Shown: piece after piece, positions 28,901-38,171 of the stretch
How positions within the stretch are numbered: the stretch's first letter is position 1
How the letters are laid out: each line of letters begins with the position of its first letter
From: Apostichopus japonicus
Lineage: Eukaryota; Echinodermata; Holothuroidea; Aspidochirotida; Stichopodidae
NCBI RefSeq assembly: GCF_037975245.1
Contig: NC_092562.1
Location: forward strand, 12,406,001 to 12,470,000
Direction: 5' to 3'
Length of the DNA: 64,000 bases
The notes under the pieces: generated by a model
The model's database searches: none
What the model was told of the DNA's origin: nothing
What the model saw: the letters and a program-made list of their open reading frames with translations, nothing else
Translations under genes and position numbers: made by a program

Positions 28901-29963
28901 CATAGAGGAGGATGGTCTAATCCCACTTGCAGGTCTTCTACTGCCACTGGTAGGTGGTCGATTCCTGCACGAAAAAGGGAAGGACAATAAATATATTTTG
29001 AGTGGTGAGTGGGGGAAATTAACCCTAAGACAATGTTGTAACTCTTCTTTGATGATGAAAGGTCTTACAGGACTTAAGGTTTGAAGAGCCTGTGTCTTGC
29101 AAATAGCAGAAGTACAAGGAAAATCATGGCATATAATACACAGATTCAACCATGACTGCAGTCACCATGGTGAACCCTGACTACCATCAATAGCACAGTA
29201 AGGAGCACTACTCAAAAGAAGCCTACACCTGAAGTACATGAGTTAGGCATACACAATTACAGTAGGTTGGGTTTTTAGGGTTAGCCACCACTAGAACCAT
29301 TGGATTCATGAAATGTTCTATATAGCTAATAATTTGCTAAGATTATCTGCATTGGGCCTAACGCTTTACCAGACGTTAGACGATATAGGCTAGCCTAGCC
29401 AAAAATAGGCCTAGGCCTACACTGTGAAGTGACGTACATTTTTGTTATTTGATTTATATTGATACGATCTCAAATGTTTTCACAATCGAAGGAAATGCAG
29501 CAGATCCCTTTCAACCAACTTATCGTTTGACTGAAGCTCTAAAACAGAAACAAACTGTCAAGATATGTTGAATGCCGCAATCACTGTACTCTCTCCTACT
29601 TTTGTGTGCCTAGGCAACCACAGACGCCAGGATTGGACTAGTCGACTTTGCAGGAATGTGCAAAACTAAAATGATGGCGCTATAAATGTTTAACTGAAAG
29701 AGTCGTTTTCAAGAGAACCCACCTGTGCAACTAGAACAACGTACTGTATTTGCATACATGCAAATACCTGTCATTGTAGTGCATGGTGGTGGTGAAAATA
29801 AGTTAGTTGTTTTGAAAAAGTACCTTCTTTTACGTGTGAATTAACTGTTCGCCGCCACAGTTTCTTGCAAATCTGGGTCTGGATATTTCCCCCTGCGTAG
29901 CCAACCTGTGAATTTGAGATATGAAGAGTGTATATGTCCAGCTGGCACTCACCAGCCAGCCAT
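13902..29963 (-). CDS. IFT74: Intraflagellar transport protein 74, complete, 18 coding exons
   Basis: Minus-strand exons in order: 29953-29963, 28865-28964, 28199-28256, 27273-27350, 26290-26437, 24240-24300, 23060-23119, 22289-22350, 21668-21746, 20694-20816, 20012-20196, 19182-19315, 18115-18212, 17255-17375, 15656-15819, 15228-15282, 14631-14762, 13902-14017. All have GT/AG borders and compatible phases, giving 594 aa (human about 600). Residues 1-~82 are a Pro/Gly/Arg-rich basic tail ([21 protein letters not shown]) that in the family contacts tubulin; the rest is coiled coil. Diagnostic matches include [60 protein letters not shown] and [12 protein letters not shown]74 pairs with IFT81 in the IFT-B core that carries tubulin in cilia. 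Exon 1 encodes only MAG plus two bases, so its assignment is the least certain; it rests on phase and a GTGAGT donor. Confidence 0.94.
14175..14450. repeat. GTT/GAT trinucleotide-rich low-complexity tract
   Basis: A degenerate run of GTTGTTGTTGATATTGCTG-like words in the last IFT74 intron. No coding frame is supported. Confidence 0.8.
16400..17290. repeat. 95-bp minisatellite carrying the exon-13 end and 5' splice site of IFT74
   Basis: The word TTCACTCAGA begins at 16496, 16591, 16686, 16781, 16876, 16971, 17066, 17161 and 17256, a spacing of exactly 95 bp, giving nine copies plus a partial unit at the left. On the minus strand each copy reads a 27-bp exon-like piece ending CTGAGTGAAG followed by GTAAAC. 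The rightmost copy is the real end and donor of the IFT74 exon at 17255-17375; the other eight lie downstream in its intron. Units differ by a few substitutions only. Confidence 0.95.
17755..17995. repeat. Minisatellite, ~20-29-bp unit
   Basis: About nine degenerate copies of a unit around CAAATGAACCCCCTTTAATAC, in the IFT74 intron between the exons at 18115 and 17255. Confidence 0.85.
18480..18550. repeat. 22-bp tandem repeat, three copies
   Basis: ACATCTAGGGCTATGTACAA plus two bases is repeated three times at the left edge of the larger duplication in IFT74; a further copy of this word begins the second large unit near 18869. Confidence 0.85.
18530..19200. repeat. ~330-bp tandem duplication including the end of IFT74 exon 11
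   Basis: Two tandem copies share ACACGAACATCTGAGAACT, GGCAGATGCGATAGTTATTA and TTCATTCTACAATGCAGGCT. The duplicated part includes 15-17 bp of exon end and its donor: minus-strand GAAACAATGAATG followed by GTAAAAC occurs at the real exon end (19182) and again at 18854, 328 bp further into the intron. Confidence 0.88.
19560..19975. repeat. 34-bp minisatellite with repeated CAG/GTATGT
   Basis: About eleven copies of GTATGTATGCTATGCCTGAC plus a 14-bp tail ending TTCAG, in the IFT74 intron between exons 10 and 11. On the plus strand each unit joins a pyrimidine-flanked TTCAG directly to GTATGT. The repetitive frames [16 protein letters not shown] and similar are by-products of the repeat, not genes. 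Confidence 0.92.
27560..27790. repeat. Degenerate minisatellite TGGTTGGGTATGGTCTNAGA
   Basis: About a dozen imperfect copies of a 17-20-bp GGTTGG-containing unit lie just beyond exon 4 side of IFT74. Open frames over it are artefacts of the repeat. Confidence 0.8.
29605..29618. promoter_or_regulatory. X-box-like RFX site in IFT74 intron 1
   Basis: TGTGCCTAGGCAAC resembles the 14-bp RFX X-box (GTTGCCATGGCAAC): the second half-site GGCAAC is perfect and the first has two mismatches, with a 2-bp spacer. It lies about 335 bp downstream of IFT74 exon 1. RFX factors commonly drive IFT genes; use here is inferred. Confidence 0.4.
29835..29946. repeat. Dispersed repeat copy abutting the IFT74 exon 1 donor
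   Basis: Same sequence and orientation as 12080-12195. Its right end stops a few bases from the proposed 5' splice site of IFT74 exon 1, inside intron 1. Confidence 0.7.
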
Positions 29964-30001
29964 GTAGATGATGGAGCGAGCAAGTAATCCCAATATTGTA
30001 G

Positions 30002-30013
30002 CGCGCTTGCGCA
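30002..30013. promoter_or_regulatory. NRF1-like motif just upstream of IFT74 exon 1
   Basis: CGCGCTTGCGCA (reverse complement TGCGCAAGCGCG) differs from the NRF1 consensus YGCGCAYGCGCR at one base. It sits about 40 bp upstream of the proposed IFT74 start codon, where a core promoter or 5' UTR is expected. Confidence 0.4.
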
Positions 30014-30508
30014 GTACAATGACAAAAGATAAAATATATCGCTTTTCTTTGTTTTGCTTTTCTCGAAAACTAGAAGGTTCACGATTCATGTTCACTTCCT
30101 TTTTTATTTTGGGAGAAATGAACACGAACAAGCTGATTTTTCTTTTTGTCGAACAATTTAGTTTAGGCGAGATAATATTTAAGTTGTTTCAAATATGTTT
30201 CGGCCAGAATGAGCTGTTTTTCTGTTTCGAGAAAATGATATCCTTGGAATAAACCCTTCTTTGCCAAAATCGCTTTGTGTAGATATTTCTTTTTGACAAA
30301 CACAAATATGTAAAAAAAAAAAGGCAAAATATCCTTATCAAATCATTTTTTTCCCGGTTAAATTTAAACTACCGGGATATCAGTTAAAGAAACTTGTGCA
30401 AGTTTTATAGTAACCTCATGGTGTATCTGGTGAATCCTACGGAAATTTCCTATTGGACGGCCCTTCTGCAAATTACTATGTAAGTTCTCAAGCCACTGAG
30501 CTACCATA

Positions 30509-30892
30509 TTAAAGGCATTGAAGATTTGCCAAAACAGCATGCCGCCATCTTAAAAAGTTCACTTTCCGTTGCTTGCAAGTGAAGTTTATCTCTTGTCGCT
30601 ACAAAATGCAGACAGTTATGAAACGTGATACCTTGTTATCTTAGCTGGACATGAGATATCGTTTGTACACTGTGCTGTGGGTATTGACCGCAGCTGTATG
30701 TACCGACTGTACACTAGTAATTACCGACGGTAGCAAGCTGTGTGTATATTTTCTGGGATCGATGGTGGTGTCTAACCAGGGAGTTGTTCCATAAGTCCCT
30801 GGTCTAACATGACTTCTGTTACACCTCATTCGAAACTAGGTCAGATTACCGGCATTAGACGTTTTTTTTGCGCGAGTCTTCATACCCTTTAA
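30509..30892. mobile_element. TTAA-flanked MITE (piggyBac-like ends), copy 1
   Basis: The element begins TTAAAGGCATTGAAGA and ends TCTTCATACCCTTTAA, so the ends are inverted repeats each bounded by TTAA, the target used by piggyBac-type transposases. It is non-coding. It aligns over nearly its full length with the copy at 31289-31650, in the same orientation. Confidence 0.78.
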
Positions 30893-31288
30893 ATAAATCA
30901 GGACGTGAAGTCATTTTTCGTACGAGCAATGAGTATCTCTGATGCTTTCTAATGCTGGACGGGGACAATAAGTATCGATCATGGAAGTAAATATAAATTA
31001 TAGCAAAAATATTTCATTGCTTGGATTATGGGCAAGACCGGCCAACCTGTCGTTTAAAAAAAGATGGAAATGTGCCGCAATTTTCAATCCGAAAAAAACA
31101 TGGACTCCATTCTGCGACTCCAAATAAAACAAGATAGGGATATTAGAAGCAATCGCATAGAACTATTTTTTTTTTGGTTTATACACGGCACCTCTAAAAA
31201 TATATATAAGGCTTGAATAAGCTACCGGTTCGTGAAAGTACCGTGTCATTTATAATACTTTCAGTGCATGTTATATAGGACTACGTCG

Positions 31289-31650
31289 TTAAAGGCATTG
31301 AAGACTCTCCCCAAACAGCGTGCCTCGCTCTGAAAAAGTTAACTTTCCGTTGCTTGCAAGTGAAGTTTTACTCTTGTTGCTACAAAACGCAGACAGTAAT
31401 GAAACGTGAAACCGTGTTATCTTTAGCTGGGCCTGAGATGTCCATCGCTGTATCGTTTGTACACTGTGATGTGGGTATTGACCGCAGCTGTATGTACTGA
31501 CTGTACACTATAGTGTCTAATTACCGACGGTAGCAAGCTATTTTCTGGGATCGAAGGTGGTGTCTAACAAATTTGTTACACCTCATTTGAAACTAGGTCA
31601 GATTACCTGCATTAGATGTTTCTTTTTGCGCGAGTCTTCACACCATTTAA
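31289..31650. mobile_element. TTAA-flanked MITE (piggyBac-like ends), copy 2
   Basis: Begins TTAAAGGCATTGAAGACT and ends AGTCTTCACACCATTTAA. It shares TTCCGTTGCTTGCAAGTGAA, GTATTGACCGCAGCTGTATG and TTACCGACGGTAGCAAGCT with copy 1. No open frame is present. Confidence 0.78.
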
Positions 31651-32470
31651 AACTAACCTTCTCTCCCGGTGGTCGAATCTAAAGCAAGATAAGGATCTGA
31701 GATACGGTCCAAATAATTTATTGATATGCTTCATCGCTCATCAAAAGCTTATCGACCTCATTATGGATATTGTTTCTCTCCTGTTCCTTTCTTTTTCATC
31801 TTTTCTTTTAATCTGATCTATCTCAAATTTCAGAAAAAAACCAACCAATCTTTAAAGACTTTCCCAAATTTCTCTTTACTTTCCAACTTTCTGAATAAGA
31901 AAACAAAAACAGTATGCCTCCTTGCGCAAGAGTTATTACTAGACGATAAACATTAAAATATTCATCCCCCGAGGACATCTTCGAGGTATAAAATCAAACG
32001 CAAAAAAAAAACAGACAAAACCTTCTGCCAAACGTTCAACCCAGCTTATAGTGTTTTGAGTGGAGCTCCGACACCAAAGCTCTATTGTAGAAGAGTGCTA
32101 TGTTCTCTTTTGTTAATGGCACAATTGGAGTGTGCTGGGATCAACAAACGAAATACACAGCCCATGCTTTCTTATACGCTTCATGCAATGCAGCAACGGT
32201 CAGTGTATCAACGCCGTATATACAGTAGTATCACATAGACTATTACACACACAGCTGGAAACCTAGCTGTTTGTAATCAAACGGCTCATATTGCGCTCTG
32301 GTTGATACACGGCGCCCAGAAGGGACATATCGCCACGCTGTAAAACTGCTCCGGTAAGTAAGAGTTTCTTCGCTTTGTTTGTATAGAAAAGACATTGCAG
32401 TTTGGTGATAAATCAAGTAGGAAATTTCTTTATTCCTTGTCACTTTCTGAGTCGAGAGTTATTTCGGGAT

Positions 32471-32565
32471 AATTTGACTAACAAATTTGACTAACAAATT
32501 TGACTAACAAATTTGACTAACAAATTTGACTAACAAATTTGACTAACAAATTTGACTAACAACTG
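32471..32565. repeat. 13-bp tandem repeat, seven copies
   Basis: TTGACTAACAAAT is repeated seven times almost perfectly (first copy near 32474). Confidence 0.95.
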
Positions 32566-34539
32566 TAGCCTAAAGGAAGAGCGACAAGCTAAAGGAAGTT
32601 ATGTTTTTTTGACTTGTCTTTGTCTCAAGTTGAAGACAATTTGTATATTGTTCACATGTCTGTTCCCTTGTTATGTCAAAATAATGTCAGCATCCAATTA
32701 CAATACTAGCGTCTACCCCGATTATTTTATGCAAAACACGTAGACATATTACATAGGCGATATACGCTATGTAGAATTTTCCGTGAACTTGTGCAGGTTA
32801 GGCCTAGATAGATCTGTGTAAATGTTAATGATAGTTTTAGAAGACAATAGTTATTTTCATTTTTCCTTGAACATGCAACATTTTGTGACATTTTCGACCC
32901 GCCGTCGAGGTTATGAAAAACAAATCAAATCTACTTTTTCAAACTTATTCGATTGTGACCCGAATGATTTGCATACGCATCTGGGTTATGTAGTTGGTAT
33001 TTTAAGTAGGCCTCAAACTAAAAGTAACACCTATTCTTTCAAATTTAAATTACATTGTGAAAATTGTTATTGATTTATAGCCGTAATAAAACGTATAGGC
33101 CTATTTTAATGTTCACGCTCACACCGTACATCGATCACGGTATAGTGTACGTTGAATAACTCAGCTTGCGTCATTTTAACCATTAGAAAATGTGTTTCTG
33201 TAGTATCCAACGCTACATTTTTATTGTACCCCAAAATTGCACCGATAAATAACTATATATCAACTTTCCATTGCATAAGTTACATACACTCCTTACGAAG
33301 TGGGTGGAGGGTGGTTGAAAGGGGGTGGGGGGGGGGGAGAGGCTCGAGTGCGCGAGTATAAGCAATATGTTTATAGTTAGTGGAAATTGTATTATTTGAA
33401 TAGCACGTGCAGCCTATACGTGTACAGTGATTCTCATTATTAGTGTTCATCGATTGAAAATGTCATTTCTGTATTGGTATAAATTCTTTTGGGGCTATGC
33501 CAGGAAGAGTCAAGAAGTGTTTTAACCATATGTTATATCAAGTGCCTTATAAGACGACACTTTCTCATCGACACTTTCTCATTCCTATCAAGTGAATACT
33601 CATGTCCCAAATACTTCCAGTATTCAGTATGATTTTCCCACTCAGACATATAATTTACAATGTAGGTGCATTTGCCGCCATACACAGTTCCTCTTTCAAC
33701 AGAATGATATAAACAGTGGTATATGCCTATTAAGCTACGTGTGTTCAAAGATTAGTTGTACGATTTCGGGGATTTACTAGAACGACATTCAGACGAATCA
33801 AGATGCTTGCTAATAGTTTTATTAAAAAGAAAAACAGCCGTAAATCCTCGGATTAGAAGCAGTAGGCCTATAATTTCATGTCAATACACCTGCATTAATA
33901 CGTCATGCAGTCGCACACAACGCTATAAGAAACGCCTGTTGCTAGGCTTTGGTACTGCGTTATATATACTTGTAACTCTCACTTGTGATAAATCAACAAG
34001 AACTCATTCAGCCGAAACTGTTCTGTGTGATCATATTTTACTTACTTAGGGGTACTTGACCGACTAACTTATATTGCTGTATTGAATCTTCGCAAGCACT
34101 GTATATCTTGTTTGTATGTTATTCACAGTTCAGTGAAAAGTCACAGGAACAGAGTTGTGACGTACAGTTGCGTATATTGATGGCGCACTGTGCCTATACA
34201 CGTCCCTCTTCGATCTCTCACCGAACAAAAAAACAAAAACAAAAGCAGCCATTAGCTGTTATTAGAACAATTCTATTTACCCTTTTTATTCTGATGGAGG
34301 CTGCTCCCTGACCTCAATTACGTGGAACCGGTCTAATTCAATGACACCTGGGCCACACCCTCCCCTCCTTTGAATCCTGAATCCGCCTCTATACATGTGT
34401 GCCTATATAAAAAAAATATGGAAAATGTGTCTCGCGTTGCAGCGTAACAGGTTGTTGTTGATTGTTGTTATTTTGCTGTTGTAATTTTTTTCTATGTTGC
34501 TTCATCCTGTTGTGTTTTACGTTTGTACATTGTGAACGC

Positions 34540-34570
34540 ATGAATGAATGAATGAATGAATGAATGAATA
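34540..34570. repeat. (TGAA)n microsatellite
   Basis: About seven uninterrupted TGAA units. Confidence 0.95.
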
Positions 34571-34927
34571 ATTCAATGACTGAATTCACGCATATATGAG
34601 TAAACGATGAACGAATGAAAGATATTATAATTGAGAATGCACTCGATCGTTGGGTGGTTTTATGTTTTCTTTGGAGGGGTATCTTACCCCTTCTAGATCT
34701 AATTCTATATCATAGCTATACTCCAAAATGAGCATTATTACAATGACTCTACCAGCAGATCGATAAAGTGGTGTTGAGAAAAAACCCGCACATCAGTATT
34801 ATACTGATTGTACCGTCCAACCTGTACGGTAGTCAGATATTACCAGCGTAGTTAGTTCGAGGTCATAAGCAATTGATAAAGGTGTATGAGGCATATTACT
34901 GTAAAACTCATTTCATCATGATGAAAC

Positions 34928-35250
34928 ATATAAATATATATATAATTGTAATCGTAGTGAGTTGCATAATCCAGAACAGTGAAAACACTTCCAGCCTCCA
35001 CCGGGATTCGAACCCGGGCCTCCCGCTTTATATGCGAACACCCTAACCACTAGGCTATGGACGCGGGTTGTATGTCCAGAGGTTCGTAACCGTCCGCGGT
35101 AAAGGAAGGTCGTAATTCCACTGTATAGGCGTTTGTCACCTGTATCGAACAATATATGCTACTAGTTCTGTTTTAGATATCAAACATGATGCCAGCCAAC
35201 TAACTCGAAATCATTTGTGATTCCTAAAGCCGGATCTCAATGGGACACTT
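34928..35250 (-). mobile_element. tRNA-containing repeat (family A), copy 1
   Basis: Read on the minus strand, a tRNA-like block (about 34994-35067) has an A box (TAGCCTAGTGG) and a B box (GGTTCGAATCC) typical of an internal pol III promoter. It is followed by a ~70-bp tail ending in TATATA. The copy at 50448-50740 shares the tRNA block, the tail and also about 170 bp upstream of the tRNA block. The unit is therefore larger than a simple tRNA-headed SINE. It ends where the Penelope-like fragment begins. It is unlikely to be a functional tRNA gene because of the shared flanks. Confidence 0.8.
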
Positions 35251-35254
35251 TAAA

Positions 35255-35870
35255 AGACTATATGTTAATGAAATGGAGGTAAACGACAAAGGCAAATGAA
35301 TTTTTATTTCCCCAATTTTCCGGATGAAATCCGTAGTGTCCTGCACATAGGACGATAGGGCCGAAACAAGAGGTTGGATGAGAAGATCCACAAATTTGGA
35401 AATTTTATCAGTCGCTGTTCCATTACCATTTTATGGGCCTCCTGTTTATGCCTTCTTTGTGAAATTTGGGCAGAAAATAAAAGCGACCATGTTTTGGGTC
35501 GTTTTCAAGAAGGTTTTGGCCTAACTTGCGGTCAATGGAACCGTTAGAGACTATCTTTTGGGTGACTCTTTTCACGTTTTATGTGATTCCTTGAGTAGGA
35601 TCAGAGTCCAGGAGTTTGAAGTGTTTAGGGTTGCCGAGTAGTCTGTTGGCTTCCTCTCTGTAGAATTGTTTACCCATAGCGACAATTGCAAATCCATTGT
35701 CGGCTGGCCTGATGACAATGTCATCGCGCTTCTTGCGTTCATTCGTCTCTCAGTTTTGCTGATCAGCAATCTCGAGATTGTCGCGGAAGTCTGGGGCAAG
35801 GGTCTGTGTTTTATTACATCCTCTTCAATGATGATATTATTATACACATACCAATCGTTTTATGATCCAT
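35255..35870 (-). pseudogene. Penelope-like element reverse transcriptase fragment (broken)
   Basis: On the minus strand the frame reads DDIVIRPADNGFAIVAMGKQ and later DPKHGRFYFLPKFHKEGI and VDLLIQPLVSALSSYVQDTT. These match the start of the Penelope-like reverse transcriptase, where D-I-V-I-K-P-A-D-K-G, F-Y-x-L-P-K-x-H-K and V-Q-D-T-T-D-F are typical. In-frame stops (one before the first motif, one after it) and one frameshift between the FYFLPKFHK and VQDTT blocks show it is dead. The catalytic palm motifs and the GIY-YIG endonuclease are missing, so it is a fragment. Its downstream end abuts the tRNA-containing repeat. Confidence 0.82.
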
Positions 35871-36582
35871 TTAGCGTAGGCTATATCCCCCATTCCCCAC
35901 ACACTCACTCCCAACAAACACACCCACTTCAGTTCTAACCTATATAGTTTAATCCCCCACCCCTTTAAATCGTTCATTAAACCCATCCACCTGCTTCTAC
36001 GCAAATGTTGCACTATAACATCGGCCTATACAGCACAGTTTAAATATATACACCATATCCATCCCGTTGTTTCTGTCGTCCACATTATAAACAATGTAGG
36101 CCTACTGATTCTACTTGGAAAAATTCACAGTTGACTGGTTAATCGGTTATTCAAAGCCAGACTTAAATGATACAAATGAAAGAAGACTTACATTAACTCC
36201 ACAAATATCATACATAATGGGACGTACCGCTTAGCTGGTTTACAATAGCCTTGCTGACCTCGATCTCGTATAGTGGAACCACTTGTGGGTATATATGGTT
36301 GGCTTTCGTTTTCAAGGTTTTCACCCGTGTATATAAAGGTACGTATATCCAATTGTACCATAGCTGGTTAACAACTTGTTGGATATAGCTAGCAGACAGT
36401 AGATCCACATAAACAACTCACTAAGTTCATCGACAAAACCACTTGGCATAGTCTGGATGACGAATTTCTAAGTAGAAAGCTCAACATCTTTGGAGATTAT
36501 CAGGGCGCAATGATACATAGCGAGGTATAAGAGGTATAATACTACAATATGTAAATCTGTGCACCCAAACACACTCTGCAGG

Positions 36583-36746
<164 letters not shown>

Positions 36747-38171
36747 CATACAGAGGTCCATACAGAGTACTCTACTTTGGATATGAAATTGCATATTTCC
36801 AGTCGATTGCATTATCGTGAGTGAGAAGGCGAAACAGTGTTTCGTATACCGTCGTTCGCATATACACGGAACAATGCATGGCTATATAATCAGATAATTA
36901 ATTGGAAGTTGTGCGATATATTTTGCATCGTTTAACGGCTTGTGGCTTGTATAGCAGGTGTAGTAACGCAGAGAGCTGTTTTCTATATACGGTCACACAC
37001 ACACACATGATATACTAAAGACTTGAGCAAGTCAAAACACATAAAATTCTCTTGGTATACAACATAAAGACCCTGCAATGAATACAAGGGCGGTTTGCAT
37101 ATTAAAGGTTGTTTCTTTTACTAATTACCTCTTTTATTTTTCTTAGTATCTGAAGATGCGGTTTACTGACCTAACACGTATAACATGTTAAAGGTTTCGA
37201 TGCCAGTAAATAAATTGCTTACTTTGACCCTGAAATTATCATGAAGAGAATAACTAAGTGAAACTATAGTGAGATTTCACCTCTCATATGACATATATAT
37301 ATCTCACCGTACTGCCATGACTATCCATACAGGATATGTCCACAAACGGAACTAAATGTTTGTTAGTACTTAAGTGGGGGTGGGGGGGGGGTTGAATGTT
37401 CATTACAGATATCTCTATCATATTACAGACATTGGATGAAGTCTCAATTGGGCTGGCTTTTCTGTTAACACTGTAACTTAGTTTTGAAGGTTTTTGTATA
37501 TTTTGTTTATAGTTAATTTTAAAAGTTAATATTTGTAGCAAATTTGTTTTGCTTATCAAGTATTGTTCGAATTATGATTCCATTCAATTTCTCAAAATAA
37601 TACAGCCCTTAGCTCAGTTTCATACCTATACATTTGGATGTGTTAAAGAGTTCGTTCCCTTATATTTCCAACAATGTGTATGTCATCACTGCAAACAAAT
37701 TGGTTTCATTGTAAAGACATATATCCCAAACCAAAACCAACATTGAATCAGATTTCAAGCGCAGTTTCTGATATTTAGCTTTTTTTTTGAATTTTTAACC
37801 GGATTATAAGATATCCTAGAAAAATCTTGACATTTTCAACAGGAAAAAGACCTCTAATTATTTCCTATGTCCTTTCTGGAAACTATATAAAGCTCCACCC
37901 CTCACCCCCCCCCCCTACATCCCAACAAACTATATCATAATGTGAATCACTCGACCTAAGTGTAAATATAACAATAAAAGAAATGACGGTCAAGATTCAG
38001 AGACAAAGTGCTTTGCATGCATTTAAAACTTTTCATTTTTTGTTAAATACATCGATTAATTTTGTGTAATTTTATATATCAAGTTTCATTAAAGAGACTT
38101 GTTATAATGTTTCCTTTTTTCTTCGCAATTTTTCTTTTTCATTGAACCTCATCAAGAAAGAAGGACAGAAA

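Noticed and set aside
34994-35067. Functional tRNA gene
   Set aside because: A and B boxes are present, but the flanks are shared with a second copy at 50448-50740, so it is a tRNA-derived repeat.
35666-35938. 90-residue plus-strand frame
   Set aside because: It is the antisense shadow of the Penelope-like reverse transcriptase fragment.
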